64,000 nucleotides of DNA from Aldrovandia affinis. Its lineage: Eukaryota; Chordata; Actinopteri; Notacanthiformes; Halosauridae. Both the position numbers and the translations under genes were made by a program. Of the stretch, positions 48,791 to 60,900 are shown one piece after another (the stretch's first letter is position 1; each line of letters starts with the position of its first letter). Under the pieces are notes generated by a model, which saw only the letters and a list, made by a program, of their open reading frames with translations, searched no databases and was not told the origin of the DNA. The stretch is taken from NCBI GenBank assembly GCA_029706075.1, contig JAINUG010000139.1:2463510-2527509 (forward strand). The letters run 5' to 3'.

Positions 48791-49504
48791 CACTAAATAC
48801 AGTCGTGAAGAGGTGCATGGCAATATCTTCACATTTTGGTCAGGAGCATACAGTCCTTACAGTGGACCAAGCACTATTCTGCAAACTCATGGAACTGAAG
48901 TGGTCTGTCGAAGAATACCGGGATAAATTAATCCCTCGCCTTGGTGGACTTTATACCGCGATGAACTTCCTGAAGGCTATAGGAGATCACATGGCTGGAT
49001 CTGGTTTAGCTGAAGAGTGGCTGGAGAGTGGACTGCTGGGGTGAGGGTGCTGTGCAGCTTGTCCTGTCAGGAAAAGCATACAACAAGGCTCTGAGAGCTC
49101 ACAAACTTACCTTACAAGCCCTGTGGCGGCTTTTGTTGCCAACATTTCTCTTGTTTGCGGCAGAATCGGACAAGGAATGCCATGATGAAATTTCTGCATT
49201 GGCTGCTGATGATGATCCTGAAAGAATTCCAGAGCTGATAACATGCCTGAAGCAGATTTCACAAGCTTCTCACAGATTTCTTGGCAAGTAAATCTGATGA
49301 TGTGAACTCCGTCTTTTGGTGGAACGACATGGACATGGTCTCAGTACTGTTGCAATTCACTCAAGCTCAGTGTGATGGAATCTTGGACCTTCATCTCCAC
49401 TCCTTCAGTCTGATGTTGCCATACTTCATGCGGTATGACAACCTGAACTATGCAAGATGGGGTCCAGTGTATATAGCTGAGATGCATCAACTTGCATTTT
49501 CCCA

Positions 49505-50068
49505 TGGGGCTGCACAAGAAAATGGCTGCCTGGCCTCCAACACATGGCAGCCCAAAACACTACATTTCCCAGCAGGCCACAGTCACACCTGAACGGAGTG
49601 AAGGCAATGGAGCTAACGACCAGCTGAAGGCCATTTCAAGGCCTATTTAAAGGACTCGCTCGCAGCACCTGCTGAGAGGAGTAGGAACGTATTGAGTGTG
49701 TTGAAGGAGAGAGAAAGAGAAGCCTGTGAAGTTGTTGACCAGCCAGGATTTAGAAAGAGAGTGTTGGAGTGTGTTTTTTTGTGAATGAACTTGGATTGTT
49801 TTGAGGACCCCCTTTGGATATCGACTACGGACTGGATTATGGACTTGGACCTGGATTTTGGATTGGATTTTGGACATTGACGACGAGATAAGGATTTGTG
49901 GACTTTGTGTTTGTATTCCCCTGAAGACCCCACCCTTTGTTTTGTGTTGTCTAAACTAATTGTTTATTAAATCATTGTTTTGTTTTTGAATACTGCCTCC
50001 TCCTTGTTCTTAAACTTGCCTACGCCCTCTGCAAGGTCCGTGCGTGTCGCCCAACCCCTGGGGACACC
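49505..50068 (+). mobile_element. LTR-like insert inside the transposon gene
   Basis: This stretch separates two parts of the same protein (EMHQL before, VLSEFQRDNF after). It begins with a TGGGGCTGCACAAG-like end, contains CACTACATTTCCCAGCAGGCC and a purine-rich body with GGACTGGATTATGGACTTGG, and ends near GGGGACACCACA. It has no ORF and could be a solo LTR. Ends and target duplication are uncertain. Confidence 0.55.
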
Positions 50069-52583
50069 ACACCGTGTTATCAGAGTTTCAAAGGGACAAC
50101 TTTGTTGTCAAGCGTTCTGTTCAAAAGTTCAACCAAGTAGATCCAGACCATGCCATGGAGTGGATAAATGGTACAGGAAAGAAAGGAGGTGGAATCATTG
50201 GCATCACAAAGACAACATCAGCGCTTTGTAGATGGACCCTTTCATATAATCTGAGGTCTCACATTGCAGATGAAATGCATGGAATGTACAACAACTGTCC
50301 TGGCAGTACACGTGTTCACAATGAAGCTACCAAATCATGGCAAAAGTGGGACAACAACGACGAAATGCCATTGCTCTTGGCCTTCCAGGGATTCAAGGTG
50401 TTTGATTCAGTTTCACCAGGGTCATTGCAAAATCTTGCCACAAAAGACTTAGCAACAGAGGCAATCCAAAACTCGTTACTTTGTGCCAAAGAACTCGGAC
50501 AAGAAGTGAACAGATTTGTTGAGTGGAGGATGATTGTCCCTGAGCAAGGTGACAAGCCAGATGTCCCAATCCATGTGACCCTACACAGGAGTAATGCCAA
50601 AACGTTTGCATCTCTGTATGAAGTGGTCAAAGACCCCAAAGACAAGGACAAGAGAACTATCCTGAAGGCAGACAGAAACATCCTCCAACGCCTTGTTACT
50701 GCCTATGAGGCAGGTCGTCCAGTTGACTTGCCAGCTGTCCTAAAGCACGAGCTTCTGCCAGTTCCTGTATCACTTGCTGAAATGAATGGTACACTCCGCA
50801 CTGGAAACAAGTCCGTACTGGCAGACAAGTTAACTGAAGACATAGTCTGTCCTGAAGCTACTGAACTTCATGACTCATCGTCTTGCCTCATTATTGATGG
50901 ACAAGCACTGGTGGTTGCTCTGGGAAAGCCTGACAATGCAGTGACCTTTGGTGATTTGGCTGACACATATGTAAGAGCAGTACTGAAGGCAGGTTCTAAC
51001 TACCAACGGGTAGACGTGTTCGACAGATATAGAGAAGAGACAATCAAGGATGCTACCAGGACATGACGCACAAAAGCAGCTCGACCAATCAGACGACTTG
51101 TTGAGGGTCGTGATGTGCCATCTTGCACATTTACTGTCTGAGGAACTGTGTTCTCAGGCACCTGATGATAAGGAGATTGTAGTTGCTGGGGGATTCAGAG
51201 AGGAACTTGAGGTTAGGCCATCAAAGACAACCACTAATTTGACTCAACTGAGAGCCACACATGAAGAAGCTGACACGGGTTGGTGTTACATGCTGTGCAC
51301 AGCCAGTTCAATACAGTTGTTGTGTCATCAAGGGACACTGATGTTCTCGTGCTTTTGGTTTCCCACTTCCCACGTGTACAATGTGAACACCTCTGGATGA
51401 TGTCTGGTACCACTAAGAAACGGCGATATATACCCATTGATGCAGTTTTCAACAACCTACCAAGAGATTCAGTAACAGCTTTGTTACCATTTAATGCATT
51501 AACCGGGTGCGACACCACATCCTACATCGCAAATCACACCAAAAGGTCATCATGGAAAGTCTTCAAAGAGCACCATCAATTACTCATAAACTTGGGAATC
51601 GGTGAACTCACAGAGGAGACCATTCGATCTTCAGAAGTGTTTGTCTGCAGAATATATGATGTGCACAAAACAGACTCTGTTGATGCAGCAAGGCATATAC
51701 TGTTCTCCAAGACTGGTAAACCAGAAGCAATGCCACCAACAAGTGATGCTCTCCAGTTCCATTTGATGCGAGTACACTATCAAGCAATGGTTTGGAGAAA
51801 TGCTCACTGTGCCGTACCTGAGCTTCCTGCACATGTGGACATGGGATGGAAACATGGTGATTCAGGACTTCAGCCTATTCTGATTGAGTCCAATCCCAGA
51901 AGGTTGCCTGGAGGTTGCCTGGATTTTTGCCTGGATTTTGTGTGCATGCCAGAAGCAATGCAAGGCGCGTCAGTGCAAATGCCACAAATCCGGGTTACGA
52001 TGCACATCGATGTGTGCATGTCAGAAACAAAGTGAAGAACTCCTTGCATGAATATGTTCTAGTCCAACAAAGTTTATTCTACCAGACATCAGGATGAGGC
52101 ATTTTGTGAGTGAGACTTCATAATTTCAGTTCTGAGTCAGTAAGACTCGTTTTGAACTCAGAGTTCTGCTTATTTGTATTCATTGAACTGTTTACCATGA
52201 CAAATGTGTCTCAAACTATAAACCGCATATAGACTACAACCAACTCTCTTTCATGGTACTGTTTATTTTTTTATCCATGAATTAAAAATCCTTCCTTCAA
52301 AACCATGACCTCAATAGTCCTTGTGTGGTTCAATGGCCATTGAGAGGGATTGACATAACATATTGCTCTGTGATGCCTGAATAAGCATCAAGGAGTATTT
52401 TGGGGTAAAGTTGGGAACCTGTGCATTGAGCATTGTTACATGGATTGTTGTGTAATTCATTGGTAGCTAATTTGCATAATGAAGCATCTGGCTTATCACT
52501 GATCACATTCTCAGACCCTCAAAACATAGGTATAGACACTAATTTCTCATGTTTGCTTGCCTAGTTACAGAGATATTGGGGAA

Positions 52584-52855
52584 AAATGATTTTTCTGTAA
52601 TGGCGGCCACTAATTTGCATATTTTAAGAGTAGGATTATCACTGATTACTTAAAAATTTTCTTAATCACATTATCTGACCCTCAAAACATAGGTATAGAC
52701 ACTTTCTTTGTCATTTTTGCTTTCCTGGTTACAGAGTTATTGGAGAAAATCGGAAATTTGGCGGCCATTTTGTTATGCAAATTAGAAAATTTTGCTTGGG
52801 AGCCAGGTTGATTGGATTCAGCATATCTGAATTATGCTAAAAAGTCTGGTTCCCA
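52584..52855 (-). repeat. Right terminal inverted repeat
   Basis: Reverse complement of the left end. A second, partial subterminal copy in the same orientation lies just inside it at about 52512-52584 (GACCCTCAAAACATAGGTAT occurs twice). Confidence 0.9.
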
Positions 52856-52868
52856 ACCCCAAAATTCA

Positions 52869-54925
52869 CGTAGAGCCTTATACGGGGCCTTTTTTCAGAA
52901 ATCCTACTAGACTAATACGAGGGACCAATCGCAACATGGCAACGCAAGAATGCAAACGCACTTCATGGGCCATTCCATAGATCGCAAGCTGCTGTCTACT
53001 TCAGTAACACGCATTTAGGTTGTATTATAGGGCAAGTGGATCAATTTAACACTACTGCTGACAAACACAAGGCCTTATCACTGCCTCCTAGAGGATTCTA
53101 AATAAGTAAGGCTGCAGCACTTCTACCAGTCATTAGAGCTTCCCTATAACAGAACACTGTAGGCCACAACCCTACACTCAAACCTGCAGCAAAAGCACTA
53201 GAATCAGGACGATCATTAAAAGTAGCCAGCACCTCAATCACCATTAATACTTCACCATTAACAGACTTCACTTTAAAGGCAATGTACATTTTTGGCCACA
53301 AAATGAATACTTTAGCATTGTGGACAAGGGCATCAAATTCAGTGTACTCACTGTAAACATACAATGGCATTTCTTTAGCAGTTATAACTGCACACACAAT
53401 ATGTGGACTTCCAATTATCTAAGCAACGCAGTGACATCCAATGTTTTTATGAAATGTAAAACAGTTTCTTTTAAATCAAAGATATTAATGGATTAATTCC
53501 AGTTTTGGAGCAATTCATTCAAAGTGTACACAAATCACTTGTTACTTATCAAACGTATATACAATAAATGTATAGGACAGTTTAGTGGTCACTAACAAAG
53601 TTACAGTACAATGTCGCGCCTTTGGCCTTTGTGGGTGAACAAGTGAACTCAGCGTTACATCTAAAACTTGACCAATTAAATTTAAATACTTTTCTGAAAT
53701 AACATCCACAAAATACTGCTTCTTGAAAAAAGTCCAGTTTAACAGTAAATATTTTAATTGACACTTACTGTAAATATTTGCTATATCCTATAAATAATTT
53801 CTAATATTACCATGAGTCTTTAAGAATATAGGCATTTGTCAGTAATCCATTTAAAATAATTACATTAATATAAAACAAAGTTACTGTGCTGTAGTTTCTG
53901 TTCCTTCAAGTTAGTCAGCATTGAGAACAATATTAGGGTTTATGAAAAATACAACTTTCTGAAAAGTTTTCCTCCCTGCAAAAAAAAGAAAAGAACACAC
54001 CTTGTTTTGGCTGTACCATCTGAACTTAATTTCCCAGGCACGTGTGAATTATGAAATCCAGACCATCCCTACCCCAAATAAAAACCAAGTCATGCAACAG
54101 TCTGCTGGACAGAGCAATCTCTACATTTTCACATAAAATAAGTAACAAAAAGGTCAATACAAATATCCTGTTAATTAAACCAGCTCCTCGCAGGACCAGG
54201 GAGCACGTTCTCATTCATTCTACTCCCAGTTTTATGTTCTGTCATTATCTGTATCTAGTGTCTTATGACTTTGTGTCCTTTGCAAACACCCTTAGCTTGC
54301 AGAATTACATTTTCAGGCATTATCCATTTATACAGTAGGATATGTACTGAAGCGATGTAGTACTTGCTCAAGGGCACAGCAGTAACTTTGGATTCATACT
54401 GTTTCACCCCACAATGAGCTTGATTCTCTGTTCAAACCTTTTCATTCTGCTGCTGAAACTCCACAATGAGCCACATCCTTTCTTTTTTAAGAGACATTGG
54501 CCTCAATTCATTCAACATTTGTCCGTAACTTGTGCTAACAACTGAATGCAAGTGGAACTTTTCTCCTTTGCAAAGCTTGGCAAGTTAATTTTGGTGATTG
54601 GCGAACTTGCCAAATTGAAAAAAGAACACTTTATTTCTGAGCGAATCTTAAAGGCAAATGCTTGTTGAACCCAGACCACTGTGTTTCATTGGCATATTTG
54701 AGAATGCAGACAGTCACCATAGATATTGGTCTCACAAAGCACTTCAGACACAGTTGGAAATTAAATGAAAAAGGGACTGGTTTCCCATTGGCTGCCCCCC
54801 TATCCATTGTAAACACATAAGAGGAGGCTGCAGTCTGGGCTTTGCTGCAGCCATTTGGTTTGGAGTTGCGTGGACGAGGCTGAGAGCGGAGGTGGTTGGG
54901 GCCCTAGCGGGCTAGCCCTGCCCCC
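52869..54925. other. Intergenic DNA and rufy2 3' UTR
   Basis: No exon seen on either strand from 52869 to about 54629. The reverse complement of TTTATT at 54630-54635 is an AATAAA about 290 bp past the rufy2 stop, a likely polyadenylation signal; 54636-54925 would then be the 3' UTR. Confidence 0.55.
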
Positions 54926-57900
54926 TCAGGTAGCATTGGAGGAGCAGCGCTGGAGGAGCAGGGCGTGGCAGGTATCGCAGACCCTCACTGGTTTGGGCGA
55001 GGCGGGGAGGGGCAGCTCATTGTCAGAGCAGGCGTTGCAGAATATCTCCCCGCAGTTTCGACAGTGGTGCTGGAAAATGAGCAGGAAAAGCCAAGTGGTA
55101 AAACACAGGACCTTTTTGTGACAGATCTTAACACAGAAAACTATAGGGAAAAATTACAATTAATTAATCAGATGTATAAGTATTTACATGTTGTAAATTG
55201 CAATTGCTTGATGGATAAAAAGCTAACACTTCAGAGTTATTCTATAATCCAGAGCTGCAGGTCTGATCTTTGTGTTAAATGGAAATCACATCAGGGCCTC
55301 CCCTCCTTTGCAGTTCCAGGTTATAATTGATTAAGTTGTCGGTGAATTCTAAAAAACTACCCAGAATCCACAGGGTTTGAGACCGCTTTAAAGGGGAATT
55401 TCAGTCTGGGGGACTTAAATGAATACATAACACAACACCTGAGGCTTGTCTTCCACTTCAACCATTGACTCTTGTTGAAGAGTGGTATTGTATTCTCTAT
55501 TAGACTCTGCTATGGCACATTCAGGCCGTACAGGCCACATGTGGTGGTCCAGCACTCTACAAAGTGACTTTACATCGTTTTTTTTGTTTTGTTTACCACT
55601 TGTACTCTAGGTGCCACATAGCAACTATGACTATATGGTGAACATCCCATTTAATCAGCCGCTGGATTACATTGATAAAGTCATTTTCACTGTATTATTG
55701 CTCTTAGAGTTTGATTTACTTTGAAGAGGGTAAAAATAAAGCCTCATGAGTGGTACAAAGCGTGACACTGTTAACATTTACATTCTTTTAAATTTGAGCA
55801 AACATTTGCATGAAGTTTGTTTTTAAATTTGAGTATAATTTGATTAAGTTTGTGTGTGGTGGATGGCAACGGGTTGTTGGACTGGATCATTTCTTGCATT
55901 AGCTATGTGTACGACAGGGATTAGTTAGCAGGGATATTGTGCACATCACACATGCACTGTTGTTTCAGATGGAATTGAATTATCAGTATCGTAGTTGTCA
56001 CCCCTAACGTTAAGCATAATACATATTTTAAAGACCAGTTGTGTCCTGTTTAAAAGCCCAACCTTTCTTCTGGATATGGAAAACTCCTTTTCACACAACT
56101 TGCAGTGGGTGGCCTCCTTGTCTTTCAACCACACCTGCCCCCCCTGGAACACAAAGCCATGATTCCTGAACTCAGCTTGGAAATGGTATACACAAGTACA
56201 TCCATTAAAACATAAAACCATAGTGAGAATATTTAAAGACTATGACTGTAAATTGATAATGTAATTAACAGTAATAACTGTTTTAAATTCAATTATACAT
56301 GTTTGAGGTGGCAGATCTTAATAGAGAAATGAAATAGTTGATAGATGTAACAGCTAATCCAGGGGTGTCCAAACCTTTTCCACTGAGGGCCAAATGCAGA
56401 AAAACCCTGCTGGGCCACTATTAGAGCGCTCCATTTTCTGTCGACGGGGTGCTACGGTTAAAAAGCTGAGACCAGTTCTTTTAACTCTGTGTTCAATGAA
56501 TACGGTGGCTCCACTATGGTGAAACTAAAATTACAACTCAGTCAAGTGCAAGTTTCATGCGCGGGCCATATTCCATTATTTGTTTTTTTCCCTAAATTTA
56601 AATGGACCGCGGCTTATATTCAGGTGCGGGCCGTAGTTTGGACACCCTGAGCTAATCTAACACCCACCTGTAGCGCTTTGTTTGCTTCTTTTATGTCTTC
56701 AATTTTCAACTTTGATCTGAAACATTAAAGAAATGGCAAGTTTAGCAAATACAAACATGCCATCTAATGAAAGTTAAATACAGACAATGGATTGAGATAT
56801 ATTGTGCACTTCAATTACTGCCTGTTTTCATGGCCAATCTACAGGATTCAATTGGCTACCGACTAATATTAAACATTCTAAATATAATGGTGAAAATCAT
56901 TCTTGATAAACTAAATTGCATCTTGGTATTAACAAAAGGTCTATACAGTGATATTGACTCTATTGATGCTGATATTGAATTAACCCCTTCACTGTCACTG
57001 GCGGGCCGTCTACATCATATAACATGCCCTTCTTTAAATATCATGGTTCAATGTACCGAAAATATGAACATGTATTATATGCAGAGATCAGGTGGAAGCT
57101 TGTCTTTTCAACAGTGGAGGCCAATTCACATCAATACGATGAGCTTCATAACGCCAACAACAGCAAAGATGTCATTCTCCTGGGTCAACGAGATACTGTA
57201 TGTGAGTGTGTTTCGCATAGGAAAGGTTTCTATCCTCATAATGTTAAATCTTTGCTACAAAATAAGCCCTTTACCATTATTCTCCAATAAGTGTTGGCCA
57301 AACAGTGGCAACAGTAATATGATCCGCTGGCATAATGGATACTACTTCCCTCCATATATACTGAAATTGGTCTAGGGTTCTAGCCAATGGGATATCTTTT
57401 ACAACAATATAATATCTCCTTTGGTTTGCATTTACTATCATGAATGATCTTTATGCGCATCTTGATGCTACTGAAGATGCATGCGATTGAAGAGGGCGCA
57501 CACACTTTTTGGAAAAAACTCAAAAAACTTTTTAGAAAACTCTTTATACTTTTCTCTTAGTTTATTTGAATTTATTATTTGCTTTTACGATGCCAAAAGC
57601 CCCAAAGCAACCGGTTCATTTAACGTGAGGCTTTGCATAAGACACTAACAGGCTCTACAAATAGTTTTTTTCAATGAGGGCAGACAATTGCCAGAAGTGC
57701 AATTCTGTCTTGGCTAAAACAAATTGGAAAAAAACTTCTGTTCCTGCTATCCACTTCTTTGGTTTGACTTTTGTGTGTGTCTAATAGGCAACAACATGTT
57801 GCAGTCTGATTCTCAGTGTTACATAATTTAATTGGGCCACTTGGAGACATTAGGGGACACGTTGAGCCATCACATTAGTATCTGTTTTGTAAGCAAAATA

Positions 57901-60900
57901 ATGATCCATAATGGTTTAGCTGATAGAAACAGGTTTTATAGTCATCAAAACATTTATTGTCACAGATGTGAATAGTAATCATTGGGCCAATTTGGCCACC
58001 AAGGTTTTGGGACACCACTCACTAAAAGCCCTCTAGTTCATGAGCCTCTGGGTCTGGAAGTCTAATGCTTTACACAGACTTAGTTGCCCCATTGTACAAG
58101 AAATGCACATAATTCCACAGGTCTATTCCATGCTTTTCAAACATGACATTCTACACAAGAAAACTATGCCTATTTGTTGTATGTTTGGTCTTTGGTACTT
58201 TAGGCGGTGTCATGCTATATGATCACACCCTCATAAACCACAAGGTGTTGTGAAAAAGTGTAATTAAAGATGTGAAACACTGCAAATCGGCAATATCTGG
58301 AGGTATATTCAGGTTATTTTCCATGTTAAATGTCTGGGTTTGACCAGTTCTCATTTAGACTGATCAGCAAAAGCCACCATGAGCTCTGAACTGATAGACT
58401 GTGCAGTGCAGTAGATGCTGATTGGTTAATGATCTATAAAGTTGATAGGTTGATAATCTATGAAGCTGATTGGTTCGTGAGGTATTTACTCGCTGAGTTT
58501 GCAACCAAGCTCTTGGAGTGCCTGCTCCTGCTCCTGGCAGATTCCCTGCAGCTGCCTGTTCTCGTCCTGCAGCCTGTGAAACTCCTGAAGCAACACATAC
58601 AACATAGCTGTAAACCCTGTATTCACTGTGCAAATGTAACATCTGCCTGCATACAGTTTCAAAAGTTAACATAAAGGAAGCCCTAAACATGGAAACATTG
58701 TTAGCATTCCTGTTAGACTGACCGAGAAAGGGAGGGAGACTTCAGCTGATACTTTTAATATTGTGACGTCCAAATGTATTCATACCCTTAAAATGTAACA
58801 AAATTATGAGTTAGCAGAAAATTTACAATTGCATTACCACTAGACAGAGTAACACCATATGTGACTTTGACACAGACAAGATGGTAAATTTGAATCGGCT
58901 TCAGACACTTCAGATCCTACTCTGGGATTCACTCATTCTGGCACAATTTCTCCTGCCCATTTAGATTTCATGGTGGCCATGTGCTCAGTCCACAAATGGC
59001 TTATATGATTGAGGTGTGGGTTTTGAGGTCAATCTAAATATATACAAAAAAAAAAAAAAAAAAAGATTTCATGTTCCCTTAACCCAGGGGTTTCAAAGAG
59101 CCATTTGGACTGTTTCCTTTTTCTGTCGAACCAATTATTTTATTGAAAAACTGGATATTTTTCTTAACCAATTATTTGAAAAACTGGATATTTTTCTGTG
59201 ATGGTATTGGATCAATATCCTACCATCATTATCGAACCAGAAAGTCCATATTCAACTAAGCTTCTGACAAACCAAATTTGTATTATTTAAAGAGAAAAAA
59301 ATATAATTCGGGGAGTCCAAAGTGTGGCTCCCAGGCACGGCATGTACTGGTTGTCTGTCCTTCTCAATGTTTTTGTTAATTTGTGACATTTATTGTAATA
59401 AACCATTAGAATATTTAAATTTTCCTGGCCATTCTGACTGGAGATGGATTATCAGACTTACATGGTAGAAATATTGAATCTACATTATCTGTGGCATGAA
59501 TAGATTTGAAGGCCACTGTAGATAACATGCCATGAAAAATAAAACCTTTACATTTATCTGTTAAAGCAGGGATCTCAAACTTCTTCAGTGCAAGCAGGTT
59601 TTTGCGGTTTTCTTTCAAACAGCAGCCAATTTAGACCTTTAGCCAGTCAATGGACTTATTGGACTCATTAGCCAATCAATGACTTAAATTAAGCACTTCA
59701 GTACTGAAACACACCAAAACCCAGCAAATACTGTGACCATCCATGACTAGAGTTTGATATCCCTGTGTTAGAGTAGATATGTGTTTTCACGTTGTGTGAG
59801 TTTATAGTCACAAAGACGGTTCAAGGCAATGACTTTAAATAAAAATGTGAGAAAGCAAGTGTTACGCTAGAAAATAATTGACCTTTTTCAGTCCGTTAAT
59901 CTGCTGTGCCTCTGCACTGAGCTGGGCGATGGTTTCTTGTTCTCTTTCCAGATCGTTCTGTAGAGTCTGCCGCCACTCTTTCTCAATCTTCAAGTCTGTT
60001 TCCAGCTGAAGCCTGAATAAATAAGAAGGTTATCTTATACCAGGGCACATTTACACAGCATACTTTATAAACATAGAGTCCATTTATACAGCAGCATATG
60101 TAGACTGCAGACACTCAGGTAAAGTACCTTTATCAAGTTGGAAGTCTAACCTTTAACATTTGGGGTAAAGGGTCAACTATCACCCCAAATTCTTGTATTA
60201 ACCCTCTTGATTACAAATCACTAGATTTAATTTCTATGTAAAATACATGTACTGTATGACATCAAATAAGCAAACAACCATTTATTAATTGCTGAATTGA
60301 TTTATCAAACTATTGAAAATAAGGCCCTAATTATGAACAGCAATGCGTTTAAATACACAGGATGTGAGACATATTGAGACAGAGAGTACAGTTTAAATGC
60401 ACAGTAGGGGATCAGAGAGTACAGTGATCGTGGCACTCACAGCTGAGTCTCTCTGTGGGTGATCTGTTTTTGCAGGCTGTCTGCTTTATTGGCAAAGTCC
60501 TGCTTGAACTTGCGGGCTCCATCCTCAGCGCTCCATCGATCGCGCTCCGCATCCTGCAATCTGCCATAATTCAAACCAACTGGGTAAAACCGAGGCTCCC
60601 ATCACACCAGGGAGGGGGGGGGGGCAATGAAAAAGACCAACAACAGAAAATGGGGATGTCAACCATCTAAAAGGAAAACCATTGGCCTGAAAATTGGAGA
60701 GTGGAGAGAAAATAAAAAAAGGAGAGAGTTGGCGTGTAAGATTTGGGCAAGGCTGGCGTGTGAGCACAGGGTTAAGCATGGGTTCATTGTTTGCTCAACG
60801 TCACGGGTAAAAAAACAGACCCTGTTTAATTCAAAATGATGCACGCCAAGGACGATGAGCAGTCTTTGAAAACATCTAATTTTATTGTTTCAGATCTTAA

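Larger units (their letters stand above)
48312..52050 (+). pseudogene. Large transposon protein: XPG/FEN-like nuclease block and CXC tail
   Basis: A single ancestral coding region, now in pieces. Amino part: CYAHFTDKSKLERLQK, broken at 48597 by a MITE. Middle: WSVEEYRDKLIPRLGGLYTAMNFLKAIGDHMAGSGL (about 48900-49010), then a WWNDMDMV block, broken near 49505 by an LTR-like insert. It resumes at about 50070 with FQRDNFVVKRSVQKFNQ and runs to 51066. The carboxy part has HEEADT (51260), SSRDTDVLVLL (about 51335) and LTGCDTTSYI (about 51500), an acidic-residue pattern like XPG/FEN-type nucleases. Last comes a cysteine array C-A-C-x3-C-x4-C-x-C-x6-C-x3-C-x-C (51941-52030) in another frame. Frameshifts near 48430, 51060, 51280 and 51920. 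Function in this family is inferred. Confidence 0.8.
47318..52868 (+). mobile_element. 5.5-kb DNA transposon with long inverted ends
   Basis: The ends are inverted copies of about 280 bp: 47330-47613 and 52584-52855 both contain GTTGGGAACCAGACTTTTTA, TTTGCATAACAAAA, TCCAATAACTCTGTAACCAG, GTGTCTATACCTATGTTTTG and ATCCTACTCTTAAAATATGC in the same order. Near the right end the subterminal block is partly repeated (52397-52600), including another TTTTGGGGTAAAGTTGGGAACC. Between the ends lies one broken plus-strand coding region. Termini read TATTTTTGGG on the left and CCCCAAAAT on the right; a target duplication was not resolved. The XPG-like motifs suggest an Academ-type element, by recall of that group rather than by search. 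Confidence 0.85.

Noticed and set aside
49280-49592. A separate small host gene of about 100 codons
   Set aside because: Its sequence is the middle part of the transposon protein between two insertions, not an independent gene.
56767-57375. A 202-codon frame in a rufy2 intron
   Set aside because: No domain, no Kozak or splice support, and AT-rich codons typical of chance frames in this DNA.
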